From contig JANXOF010000023.1 of the NCBI GenBank assembly GCA_025353725.1, positions 248,001 to 312,000 on the forward strand: a stretch of DNA of 64,000 nucleotides, read 5' to 3'. The translations under genes and the position numbers were made by a program. This DNA is from Polyangiaceae bacterium. Lineage in GTDB: Bacteria > Myxococcota_A > Polyangia > Polyangiales > Polyangiaceae. The number at the start of each line of letters is the position of its first letter. Positions within the stretch are counted from its first letter, which is position 1. This document shows, in pieces, positions 51,210-60,109 of this stretch. The notes under the pieces were generated by a model. It did not search any database. It was given only the letters and a program-made list of their open reading frames with translations, and had not been told where the DNA came from.

Positions 51210-52735
51210 GGTTCGCCTTCGGAACCGCTAGGCGAAGTCACGGTCGCCTCAAACGACCCCTCGCCGACGCGAACGTGCACGGCTTCGCCGACGGAAACCT
51301 CACGTGCGTCACGGATCGCGTGATCGTTATCGACCCGCGAAACTATCGCGTAGCCGCGCGAAAGGACTTTCAGCGGACTCATCGCGTCGAGCCTTCCCGC
51401 GAGGGCAGAAAGGTCGCGCCGCTCGTGAACGAGCCGTGAGCGTCCGGCATCGACGAGTCGAAGGTGCGAAGCGGAGGCGCCCGTCAGAGCTTCGCGCAGA
51501 CGCGCCCGAAGTTGCGACGCGAGGCGCGCTTGGAACGCGAGGGCAACGCCTTTGTCGCGCGCGATACGCTCACGAGGATGTGCCGCGCCGAGCCGCGCCG
51601 CGAGCCGCGTTGCCGTATCCCTTTGAGTCGAGATTCGGAGCGTGATTCGCCGCGACATTCGGGCGACAGAATCATCGACGCGCTGCTGCGCGCTTGCAAT
51701 AAGCAACCGCGGATCGCGGAAGGCGGTGCCAAGCTTCGTGGTGCGCGCACGGTCCTCTTGGATGCGCGCGTGGACGGCCCGACGAAGGCGTATCGCGCGT
51801 TCCTCGAGAAGTCGCCTCCGCGCGTTCGCGTCAGGAACCAACAACTCGGCCGCCTGCGACGGCGTCGACGCGCGGGCGTCCGCGGCAAAGTCCACCAGCG
51901 TCACATCCGTCTCGTGACCGACCGCGCTCACGACAGGCACGCGGCACGCAGCGACATCACGCACGAGTTGCTCGTCGTGAAACGCGAGGAGATCGTCCTG
52001 GGAGCCGCCGCCGCGGCCCACGATGATGACATCCACCTCGGGGATCCGCTGCAACGCGGCGAGCGACCGACGCACGGCCTCCGCAGCGCCCACGCCTTGC
52101 ACCTGGGCCGGAGCGAGCAAAATCCGTGCGCCACCCCGCCGAAACGCGACTTTGCAGATGTCGTGAATCACGGCCCCCGCGGCGCTCGTCACGACTCCGA
52201 TGATGCGCGGCTCCTGAGGCAGCGGCCGCTTCCTATCCGAAGAAAAGAGGCCCTCGGCCTGGAGTTTTGCTTTTAGTTTCTCAAGCGCCTCGAGGAGCGC
52301 GCCCTTTCCCGTAGGCTCGATGCGATCGCCTACGAATTGCATCTTGCCGCGCGGCGCCCAGAACGTCGGTTTTCCGCGGAGGCGAACGCGAACACCGTCT
52401 TTGACGAGCAGCTTCGAGCGCGGAGTGACGTTCGCGCGGTAGACCACCACGTCGACCACGGCGTCATCGTCTTCGTCTTTCAACGAAAAATAGAGATGGC
52501 CACTCGGCGCGGGACGAGCGCCGCTGACTTCGCCTTCGACCCATATCGACGTCTCGAACGTGCGTTCCAGAGTGCGCGAGAGCACTCTCCCAAGCTGCGC
52601 GACAGAAAGGATCTCCGGCGTCACGGGCGTCACGGGCGTCACCGCGCGCGGGGTGTCGTGAACGACGGGCTTCGGCACAAACGCATCGAAGTCGAACGCA
52701 AGTGTTTTGCCGCTACCTGAGCTTCGGTCGACCAT
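51206..52735 (-). CDS. xseA: Exodeoxyribonuclease VII large subunit
   Basis: 509 aa. N-terminal OB-fold (about 58-155: IWVEGEVSGARPAPSGHLYF and FVGDRIEPTG), catalytic region (about 160-350: RIIGVVTSAAGAVIHDI, VDVIIVGRGGGSQDDLLAF, VVSAVGHETDVTL, ASTPSQAAELLVPD) and a long helical C-terminus. Degrades single-stranded DNA with XseB (not in this window). About 60 residues longer at the N-terminus than usual, including a TPVTPVTP repeat encoded by a 9-bp tandem repeat. Coupled to aroE. Confidence 0.93.
   Translation of the reverse strand: MVDRSSGSGKTLAFDFDAFVPKPVVHDTPRAVTPVTPVTPEILSVAQLGRVLSRTLERTFETSIWVEGEVSGARPAPSGHLYFSLKDEDDDAVVDVVVYRANVTPRSKLLVKDGVRVRLRGKPTFWAPRGKMQFVGDRIEPTGKGALLEALEKLKAKLQAEGLFSSDRKRPLPQEPRIIGVVTSAAGAVIHDICKVAFRRGGARILLAPAQVQGVGAAEAVRRSLAALQRIPEVDVIIVGRGGGSQDDLLAFHDEQLVRDVAACRVPVVSAVGHETDVTLVDFAADARASTPSQAAELLVPDANARRRLLEERAIRLRRAVHARIQEDRARTTKLGTAFRDPRLLIASAQQRVDDSVARMSRRITLRISTQRDTATRLAARLGAAHPRERIARDKGVALAFQARLASQLRARLREALTGASASHLRLVDAGRSRLVHERRDLSALAGRLDAMSPLKVLSRGYAIVSRVDNDHAIRDAREVSVGEAVHVRVGEGSFEATVTSPSGSEGEP
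52617..52643 (-). repeat. 9-bp tandem repeat, three units, in xseA
   Basis: GGCGTCACG GGCGTCACG GGCGTCACC on the plus strand, encoding the Thr-Pro-Val repeat in the N-terminal extension of XseA. Confidence 0.7.
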
Positions 52736-52797
52736 GACGCAGCCTAGCGCGGCAGGCACTGGCCGGCGCCATCGATCCGCGGTACCCCTGGCGACCT

Positions 52798-54321
52798 ATG
52801 CAGCAGTCCCGCACCTTCAAAAAGGTTTTGGTCGCCAACCGCGGCGAGATCGCCGTCCGGGTCACACGCACGCTCCACGAGATGGGCATTGCCGCGGTGG
52901 CTGTTCACTCCGAGGTCGATCGAGGCGCGTTGCACGTGCGGATGGCCGACGAGGCTTACTTGATAGGACCCGCCCCCGCGGCCGAGAGCTACCTTCGCAT
53001 CGACAAGATCCTCGACGCGGCGAAAAAAGCGGGGTGCGACGCCATTCACCCGGGCTACGGCTTCCTGAGCGAAAACGCAGACTTTGCGGAGGCTTGCGAG
53101 CGCGAAGGCATCACGTTCATTGGGCCGCCCGCGAGCGCGATGCGCGCGATGGGGTCAAAGACCGCCGCGCGAAAGAAAATGGCCGAGGCCGGCGTGCCCA
53201 TCGTTCCAGGCGCGATGTGCTCGACCACGGACGAGGCTATCGCCGCGGCGAAACTCATCGGGTTTCCGGTCATGCTCAAAGCCTCTGCCGGCGGCGGCGG
53301 GAAGGGCATTCGGCTCGTTCACGAGGCGAGCGAAATGGCCTCGGCTTGGGAGCGTGCTCGCTCCGAGGCAAAAAAGTTTTTCGGCGATGACACGGTCTAC
53401 CTCGAAAAAGCGCTCATCAAGCCACGCCATGTCGAAATTCAAGTCCTCGGCGATCGCGACGGCAACATGGTGCACGTCTTCGAGCGCGACTGCTCGATTC
53501 AGCGCCGCAACCAAAAGGTCGTCGAGGAGACGCCCTCGCCCGCAGCGTCACGAGAGCTCGTCGCGCGCATGGGCGCCATTTCGGTGCAGGGCGCGAAGGC
53601 CGTTGGGTATCACAGTGCCGGTACGTTCGAATTTCTGCTCACGCCCGACGGCGAATTTTACTTTCTGGAGATGAACACGCGTCTTCAAGTCGAGCATCCC
53701 GTCACGGAGCTTGTCGCAGGTCACGATCTCGTGCGCGAGATGGTGAGCATCGCTCAAGGCGAAAAGCTGCACTTTACACAGACGGATCTCGTCTCACGTG
53801 GAGCGGCTATCCAGTGTCGCATCTACGCGGAAGACCCTTCGAACGGCTTTCTCCCCTCGCCCGGGCGAATCGAGAGCCTTGTCACCCCCGCAGGCCCCGG
53901 CGTTCGCGACGACGGCGGCGCCTACCCTGGGTGCGAGATTTCAAGTTACTACGACCCGCTCATCTCGAAACTTTGCGTGTGGGCCTCGACCCGTGAACGA
54001 GCCATCGCGAGAATGCGGCGCGCGCTTTCGGAGTACATCGTCACCGGGATTCGGACGAACCTGGCCTTCCACGAGAAGCTTTTTCAGCATCCCGAATTCG
54101 TCGCGGGCGACTACGACACGGCGTTTATCGATCGAAACAAGGAGCAGCTACTTGGCTATCCGACCGTTCCGGAAGCCGACCGCGAGGCCGTCGCCGTCGC
54201 GGTCGCCGTCGCCGCCTCCCGCCTCGAACGCGCGACCGGCGCCGCGCGGGCGGAGACGGGAGAAAACGGCTCTCGCCTCTCTCCCTGGGTCGCGGGTCTT
54301 CGGGCCCGGCTTCACCGGTAG
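52798..54321 (+). CDS. accC: Biotin carboxylase subunit
   Basis: 507 aa. ATP-dependent carboxylation of biotin on its carrier protein, first half-reaction of acetyl-CoA carboxylase (or a related acyl-CoA carboxylase). Features: KKVLVANRGEIAVRVTRT, HPGYGFLSENADFAEAC, ATP-grasp glycine loop KASAGGGGKGIR, RDCSIQRRNQKVVEETP, FLEMNTRLQVEHPVTE, YPGCEISSYYDPLISKL. About 50 residues longer at the C-terminus than E. coli AccC. No carrier protein or carboxyltransferase gene is adjacent. ATG at 52798. Confidence 0.94.
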   Translation: MQQSRTFKKVLVANRGEIAVRVTRTLHEMGIAAVAVHSEVDRGALHVRMADEAYLIGPAPAAESYLRIDKILDAAKKAGCDAIHPGYGFLSENADFAEACEREGITFIGPPASAMRAMGSKTAARKKMAEAGVPIVPGAMCSTTDEAIAAAKLIGFPVMLKASAGGGGKGIRLVHEASEMASAWERARSEAKKFFGDDTVYLEKALIKPRHVEIQVLGDRDGNMVHVFERDCSIQRRNQKVVEETPSPAASRELVARMGAISVQGAKAVGYHSAGTFEFLLTPDGEFYFLEMNTRLQVEHPVTELVAGHDLVREMVSIAQGEKLHFTQTDLVSRGAAIQCRIYAEDPSNGFLPSPGRIESLVTPAGPGVRDDGGAYPGCEISSYYDPLISKLCVWASTRERAIARMRRALSEYIVTGIRTNLAFHEKLFQHPEFVAGDYDTAFIDRNKEQLLGYPTVPEADREAVAVAVAVAASRLERATGAARAETGENGSRLSPWVAGLRARLHR

Positions 54322-54339
54322 CGTCGCAACGTAGGCAAC

Positions 54340-54894
54340 CTAGTCGTCACGCGCGTCGGTGGACGCGTCGGTGGGTACGGAGGCGTCTGTCAGCACTGGC
54401 GCCCCGCACTCTACCGAGCACGAGCGGCTCACGCATCCGCCGAGCGCGACGCCGAGACTTCGCGTCGATGCCGACGCCGTGAAAAAGCCGGCGCCGCACG
54501 CGATGAAGTCCTGCTTCTCGGCGAAACACTCGAGCGTTTGCTTGCCGATGTCTTGGCAGCCAAGGTCTGACTTACTGCGGCTGCAATCTGCGGCGCACTC
54601 GTCGATTTGGCCACCGCACTTGGTGCGCGCGCAACCGAAACACGCACCGGTCGACGTGGAGCTGTCAGGAATCGCGGCGTCGGGGATCTCTTTCAGCAAA
54701 TCTCGTTTCGTATCGCACGCAGGAGGCACGTCGACGTCGGCGATAGCGACCCCCGGTCTGGCGTCGGCAGCGCCGTCGACGCCGCCATCCGTCGAGGTCG
54801 CCTCAGAGCTCCCGCCACACGCCCCGAGACCGAGACCGGTCCCGAGCAAACTCGCCGCTAGGACCGCGAAACAGAATCGAAAGTGGAAGTTCAA
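54340..54894 (-). CDS. Cysteine-rich lipoprotein with TTG start
   Basis: 184 aa. No ATG or GTG gives a sensible signal; the TTG at 54894 is preceded by an AGGAG site seven bases upstream and begins NFHFRFCFAVLAASLLG with lipobox LGACG. The mature part has an Asp-rich linker and a compact region with Cys pairs in FGCARTKCGGQIDECAADC, LGCQDIGKQTLEC, CVSRSCSVEC, a spacing seen in surface lipoproteins of myxobacteria. Ends with an Asp/Thr-rich tail (ending DASTDARDD). Function unknown; probably disulfide-stabilised surface protein. Confidence 0.7.
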   Translation of the reverse strand: MNFHFRFCFAVLAASLLGTGLGLGACGGSSEATSTDGGVDGAADARPGVAIADVDVPPACDTKRDLLKEIPDAAIPDSSTSTGACFGCARTKCGGQIDECAADCSRSKSDLGCQDIGKQTLECFAEKQDFIACGAGFFTASASTRSLGVALGGCVSRSCSVECGAPVLTDASVPTDASTDARDD

Positions 54895-55113
54895 AATGGA
54901 GCTCCTGGTATTCAGAGAAAGAGAGACACGGCTTACCCACAAAGAAATTATCACGGGAACTCTGTCGAACGCCATCGCGGCGCCGCTCCTACCTTCGACG
55001 ACTCACTTGCATCGTGGTAACTTTTGCCGGGGGCAGCAGCTCGAGCAAGATGCTACTTTGAGAAAGATGACCCCGCGCTCCGCGGGCGCGCGTTCGCTTG
55101 CGGGGTTACGAAG

Positions 55114-56268
55114 ATGCCTCGTCCGTCACCTTCCGTTGCGCCGTCGCCGTCGCACCATGCGTGCGCCCCAGCCCCGCCGGAAGGCAATCGGCCTCGCCAA
55201 GCCGAGCGTTGGGATTTGCTGCGACCGGCGCTTGATGCGTCACCGTCCACCACCCCGCGCTTGAGTATGAGCGGCGCGCGAACAATCATGTTTGGCGCAG
55301 GCGCCCTCGCGCTCGGGGGAGCCGCCTTTGCCCCCGCTGTCGCACTGGCCTTCGACGCACGATGCGCCGTTGGCCTCGCGGGTGCGCTCGCCGTTAGCCT
55401 CGCCCTGATCCCCTCAGTTTTGCGCAACGATGTCTCGCTCACGTTGAGGCGAAGACGCCCCCGAAGCCCCATTGACACCTACATCTATGCCGATGACGTG
55501 GGGTTGACACGCGTGGCCCGAGCCACGTCCACGCGCCTCGTAACGTGGAGCGAGCCCTTCGGCATGACTCTTTTTGCCTCCTATGGGCGGGTCACTGCGC
55601 TTCTTGCGTTCACGACCCCCACACACACACGCTACGTCCCCGTACGCATCGACGCCCCCTCCGCGGCCGACGATGAAATCCTCGCACGGATAGCCGTGTT
55701 GGCCGACCTCGATCTCCTCGACGGCGTCGCGCACGAGGACGCGCTTTCCACTTCCGCCGTCGCGGCTCTCGTCCGCCATGTTGAGTCGCGCAACGCACGC
55801 GCGCCCGGACGCGTCTTTTTGAGCGATACTCGAGGCGCCTCAATCACGCTCGATCGCGCAACCCTTGCGGTCGGTCATCGAACCTTTGACCTCACCAGCG
55901 AACTCGCATGGCGACCGCTCATGTTCCACGAATCGACGGGCCAGGGCGCAGCCCTCTACCAAGCCACATGGATCAGACAAGCGACGAACGAGCTCGTCCT
56001 CGTGGCGCCGATGCCGGCGTCGATCGTCCCGCGTGCTGAAACGTGCCCCCGCGCCGCAAGCGGCCAGCTGGGGCGCACGTTGACCCGCGACTTGTTGCTC
56101 CTCGAAGCGCCCGCGGACGCCCCGCCATCGCGCGACCTACGCCTCGCCATCGACCGCCCGTTTATGATGGCCGTGCGCCAGAGGCTCGGCGCCGCGCCCC
56201 TGGCCCGGTTGGCCGTTGCCGACCCGCCCCACAAGCCCGAAGCCGACCGACACGAAACCCTGCCCTGA
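55114..56268 (+). CDS. Membrane protein of unknown function
   Basis: 384 aa from ATG 55114. Pro-rich N-terminus, then two hydrophobic stretches (about 60-105: IMFGAGALALGGAAFAPAVALAF, LAGALAVSLALIP), and a soluble region of mostly beta strands (about 130-384). The pattern YIYADDVGLTRV, TRLVTWSEPFGMTLFASYGRVTALLAF, is similar to the layout of bacterial PH-like proteins but I cannot name a family. It ends 39 bases before metG and may be in its operon. Confidence 0.6.
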   Translation: MPRPSPSVAPSPSHHACAPAPPEGNRPRQAERWDLLRPALDASPSTTPRLSMSGARTIMFGAGALALGGAAFAPAVALAFDARCAVGLAGALAVSLALIPSVLRNDVSLTLRRRRPRSPIDTYIYADDVGLTRVARATSTRLVTWSEPFGMTLFASYGRVTALLAFTTPTHTRYVPVRIDAPSAADDEILARIAVLADLDLLDGVAHEDALSTSAVAALVRHVESRNARAPGRVFLSDTRGASITLDRATLAVGHRTFDLTSELAWRPLMFHESTGQGAALYQATWIRQATNELVLVAPMPASIVPRAETCPRAASGQLGRTLTRDLLLLEAPADAPPSRDLRLAIDRPFMMAVRQRLGAAPLARLAVADPPHKPEADRHETLP

Positions 56269-56307
56269 GCGGCCGCTCAACCCTGATTCGTGATACGCCG
56301 AGCGTCG

Positions 56308-58347
56308 ATGGGACGCTTTTACGTCACGACGCCGATCTACTACGTCAACGACGTGCCGCACTTGGGCACCGCCTACACCACCGTTGTGGTGGACGCGCTA
56401 AGACGCTTTCACCAACTGGTCGGCGACGAAACGTTCATGCTCACGGGGACCGACGAGCACGGTCTGAAAATCGAGCGTGCGGCGAAGGCCGAGGGTTTGG
56501 AGCCGAAGGCGTTCACGGACGGTATCAGCGCACGCTTTCGCGAGGCGTGGCCAAAGCTCGATATCGAAGCCGACAAGTTTATCCGCACGACCGATTCCGA
56601 CCACAAAGCCTTCGTTACCGAGCTTTGGAAGAAGGTCGAGGCAAACGGCGACCTCTACGAGGGCGAGTACGAGGGCTGGTATTGCGTCGGCTGCGAATCG
56701 CTCAAAACGGAGAAGGAGCTCGAGCAACCGGGAAACCTCTGTGCGACCCACAAGGCTCCTGCCGAGCTCGTCAAGGAGAGCTCGTACTTCTTCAAGCTCT
56801 CAAACTATCAAGAGAAACTGCTCGCTTTTTACGAGTCACACCCGAACTTCATCAAGCCAGAATCAAGGCGCAACGAAGTGCTTTCGTTCGTTCGCGGCGG
56901 ACTGAGAGATCTCTCGGTCTCACGCACCACATTTTCGTGGGGTATCCCCGTGCCGGGGAATCCGAAGCACGTGATGTACGTGTGGTTCGACGCCCTTGCG
57001 AACTACCTGAGCGCGCTCGGCGGCGAGGAGAGCGACCTCAAAAAATTCTGGCCGACCAACGACAAGAGTGAAACCGAGCAAGTCGTCCACGTTGTCGGAA
57101 AAGATGTTCTACGGTTTCACGCCGTCTACTGGCCGGCGTTCCTTTTGAGTGCAGGATACAAGGAGAGCGAGCTGCCCGATGTGATCTACGCCCATGGCTT
57201 TTTGACCGTAGACGGTCAGAAAATGGGCAAGGCGCTCCGCAACTCCATCGACCCGCTGAAGCTCGCCGCGGAGCTTGGAGTCGACACGCTTCGCTACCAG
57301 ATGCTGCGCGCCATCCCGTTCGGACAAGACGGCGACTTCAACCACGAAGCCCTGCTCGAGCGGTACAACGCCGACCTTGGTAAAAACGTGGGCAACTTGC
57401 TCTCTCGCGTTCTTGGCTTGTGCACGAAGATGACCGACGGCAAGCATCCGGCCGATCCACTCGATTCGGGCACGGAGGTCGAAGTCCCGCTCTTCAAGGA
57501 CTATGGATATTGCACGACGGAGGCACTCAGCGGTTGGATGGCATTCGCACCGCACTACGCGCTCGAATGGACTATGAAGCTCGCCAACTCGGCGAACCTC
57601 TACGTCGACCGAGCCGCTCCGTGGACCGCGGCCAAAAACGGCGAGTCGGCGCGCGTAAAAACCATTCTGTCGCGCCTTCTCCGCGTTCTAGAAGCGCTCA
57701 GCGTCATGCTTTGGCCCGCGATACCGGCGAAGGCGAACGAGATGCGAGCGCAGTTGGGATTGCCACCGATGGAGGTGAGTGTTGGCAAATCTCACTGGCC
57801 CACGTCGATGCCAGACCGGCACCCAGGCCTCGCGCTCGCGCCTTCAGGGCCGCTCTTTCCGACGTACGACGAACCCGCACGCAAGGCGATGCTGGCGAAG
57901 CTCGTTCCGCCGGCCGCCGCCGCCGCCGCCGCCGAGGCTGTCTCGCCGCCGGTTGCAGGATCAAACGCCAGCGCCGCCCCGGCGGACGCCGCGGGGACGA
58001 TCTCGTACGACGACTTTGCGAAGGTCGACCTGCGCGTCGGGCTCGTAAAAACAGCTGAAAAAGTACCGAAGAAGGACAAACTACTTCTTCTCACGGTCGA
58101 CGTAGGCGAGGCTGAGCCGCGGACGATCATCGCGGGGTTGGCGCTGAGTTTTGCCCCCGAGGCGCTCGTCGGGCGCCGCGTGGTCGTGGTGACGAACCTC
58201 GCGCCGCGCGAATTTGGTTCGGCGGAAATCGGCGGAAAGAAAGTGAAGCTCGTCTCGCATGGCATGCTCCTCGCGAGCGGCCCGTCCGAGGACCTGCGCC
58301 TCGCCACCATCGATGCCGACTGCGCCCCGGGATCGCGACTGAAGTGA
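56308..58347 (+). CDS. metG: Methionyl-tRNA synthetase with C-terminal tRNA-binding domain
   Basis: 679 aa from ATG 56308. Class I aminoacyl-tRNA synthetase. FYVTTPIYYVNDVPHLGTAY (HIGH-type motif HLGT), FMLTGTDEHGLKIERAA, zinc-knuckle-like WYCVGCES...NLCATH, WFDALANYL, and KMSKS variant VDGQKMGKALRNSID. C-terminal EMAP/Trbp111-type tRNA-binding domain (about 570-679: YDDFAKVDLRVG, GGKKVKLVSHGMLLASGPS). An Ala/Pro linker joins the two. Overlaps the start of the pseudokinase gene (GTGA). Confidence 0.96.
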   Translation: MGRFYVTTPIYYVNDVPHLGTAYTTVVVDALRRFHQLVGDETFMLTGTDEHGLKIERAAKAEGLEPKAFTDGISARFREAWPKLDIEADKFIRTTDSDHKAFVTELWKKVEANGDLYEGEYEGWYCVGCESLKTEKELEQPGNLCATHKAPAELVKESSYFFKLSNYQEKLLAFYESHPNFIKPESRRNEVLSFVRGGLRDLSVSRTTFSWGIPVPGNPKHVMYVWFDALANYLSALGGEESDLKKFWPTNDKSETEQVVHVVGKDVLRFHAVYWPAFLLSAGYKESELPDVIYAHGFLTVDGQKMGKALRNSIDPLKLAAELGVDTLRYQMLRAIPFGQDGDFNHEALLERYNADLGKNVGNLLSRVLGLCTKMTDGKHPADPLDSGTEVEVPLFKDYGYCTTEALSGWMAFAPHYALEWTMKLANSANLYVDRAAPWTAAKNGESARVKTILSRLLRVLEALSVMLWPAIPAKANEMRAQLGLPPMEVSVGKSHWPTSMPDRHPGLALAPSGPLFPTYDEPARKAMLAKLVPPAAAAAAAEAVSPPVAGSNASAAPADAAGTISYDDFAKVDLRVGLVKTAEKVPKKDKLLLLTVDVGEAEPRTIIAGLALSFAPEALVGRRVVVVTNLAPREFGSAEIGGKKVKLVSHGMLLASGPSEDLRLATIDADCAPGSRLK

Positions 58348-59912
58348 ACGGCGCGACGCTCGAGGCCTGCCAGCGCAACGCGTTCGCCCCAACGCCCGTT
58401 GGCGTCGCCGTGCACATCGTCTGCGAAGCGGCGCGCGCACTCGGCAACGCACACGTCACCGAACTCGAACCGCCCGCCGCCGATGCGTTTGTCCACGGCG
58501 ACCTTTGTCCCCGAGGGATCTTCCTCCATGACGACGGTACGGTCGAAATCGCACCGCCCGCGGAGGGCGCGCACGCCGAAGCGCGTAGCTCGAGGCCGGA
58601 CTACCTCGCGCCTGAGCAGGTCGAAGCCGGGGCTGTCGACGCCCGTGCAGACGTGTTCACCCTCGGCGTCATTCTTTGGGAGCTGTTGACGGCCTCACGG
58701 CTTTTCGCGCGCGAAACGGCCGCGGCCACGCGTATCGCCATTGCACACGATCCCATTTTTGATGTTCGCGACGTCACGCCCGAGGTGCCTGAAGCTATCA
58801 GCGAGGTGGTCGCCGTCGCACTCGCGAGGGAGCCTAACGATCGCTTTACTTCGGTTCATGCACTCTACAACGCGCTCCTTGGTGCACGCGCTTTGAGCCA
58901 CATCCCGAAGACGACAAACGAGGACGTGGCGCGGTGGGCGACCGAGTGCGCACGTCGTCCGCCTCGAGCGTCTTCCCTGCCTACAGAGGTCCCTGACTTG
59001 GATATTCCGGGCGCGTCACGTGCCCATCGGTCGCTACCAAAGATGGCCGCGGTCCATCCGCTTTTGATTCCCGACCTACGCGCCTCCAGCGTCGAACCGA
59101 TGCCATCGTCCGCGCGCGATCTTCCCGACCCCGAATCGTTCCCGAGGCCCTCGCCATTGGGCGGAGCTTCCGTCGCTCACGGAGGTGGGCGTGAAATCGC
59201 GTTCGAGGATGACGATGACGATTTCGACATGCCGATCGAACGTAATTTCGTCATGCCCGTGATGTCCGCGATGTCCGAGGTCGCCACGGCGCCTCGACCG
59301 TCGTCGGGCACGGCCGCACGCCAAGGGCTCGACCTGGCACAGCCCTCACGCATGGTGCGCGAGGGGCGCGAGCGACCGCGTTACGAGGCACGCGAACCGA
59401 GCGTGGCCGTTTCGGTCCTTGCCGCCGGCGGCTTACTCGTTCTTGCGAGCGGTACCGCATTCGTGATGCTCCACCAGCTGCATCGCACGGGCGGCCGAAA
59501 CGTCACCGCCGCTCTTCCTAGCGCGTTCGACGGGAGCTCGGCGACATCGAGCGGCGCCGTGGCACTCGTGTCGCTGGCCATCGCGCTCGCGGTCGGTTTC
59601 GTAGGGCTCAAGCTCAAGCCGCACGCGTGGGCTATCACCGCGTCAGGCGGCGCACTGCTGCTCCTCGCACTCGCGATGGTCACAGTGACGCTCGCTTCGA
59701 CCGGCGAAAGCCCAACGCCACCGGACGGCGTACTGCTGGTTCCCTACCTGGTCCCCGCATCGCTGCTGCTCTTCGCGGCAGGCCTTTATGAGCGCTCGAT
59801 TCGCGTCTTTGCCCGCCGCGAAGGCGCTCGGCGTGGAGCCGCATTGCCGCTTGCCGCGCTCGCTGGCGCGCTGGCGTTCGCCGCCGTCGAAACGAGCCGC
59901 TTTGCCCACTAG
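58344..59912 (+). CDS. Membrane-anchored pseudokinase lacking the N-lobe
   Basis: 522 aa from GTG 58344. Residues about 1-195 look like the C-lobe of a Ser/Thr kinase: AFVHGDLCPRGIFLHDDGTV (in place of HRDLKPxNIL), YLAPEQVEAG, DVFTLGVILWELLTASRLFA, LAREPNDRFTSV. The Gly-loop, VAIK Lys and DFG are absent. The rest is a long disordered Pro/Asp-rich linker (about 200-345) and four hydrophobic helices (about 355-515). Coupled to metG by overlap. A catalytic role is very unlikely; a scaffold or sensor role is possible. Confidence 0.8.
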   Translation: MNGATLEACQRNAFAPTPVGVAVHIVCEAARALGNAHVTELEPPAADAFVHGDLCPRGIFLHDDGTVEIAPPAEGAHAEARSSRPDYLAPEQVEAGAVDARADVFTLGVILWELLTASRLFARETAAATRIAIAHDPIFDVRDVTPEVPEAISEVVAVALAREPNDRFTSVHALYNALLGARALSHIPKTTNEDVARWATECARRPPRASSLPTEVPDLDIPGASRAHRSLPKMAAVHPLLIPDLRASSVEPMPSSARDLPDPESFPRPSPLGGASVAHGGGREIAFEDDDDDFDMPIERNFVMPVMSAMSEVATAPRPSSGTAARQGLDLAQPSRMVREGRERPRYEAREPSVAVSVLAAGGLLVLASGTAFVMLHQLHRTGGRNVTAALPSAFDGSSATSSGAVALVSLAIALAVGFVGLKLKPHAWAITASGGALLLLALAMVTVTLASTGESPTPPDGVLLVPYLVPASLLLFAAGLYERSIRVFARREGARRGAALPLAALAGALAFAAVETSRFAH

Positions 59913-60109
59913 GCGCACCTCATGCGCGAGGGTTAGATTCCCTCCAACTGTCGACGCCCAGGGCGGGCTCCCAGCCACCCCAGGAGGTTCGTAAAGATCA
60001 ACTCGCCCACGTCCGCGTCAAAACGTCACTTGAAGGCGCTATTGGCGAGGCATCCGCAGATTGGCTTTGGACGATGTCGCCCCAATCCGCGACCCCGCTT
60101 GGACACGGG

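Noticed and set aside
57180-57260. Defective methionyl-tRNA synthetase because KMSKS reads KMGKA
   Set aside because: KMSKS variants are tolerated and every other motif is intact.
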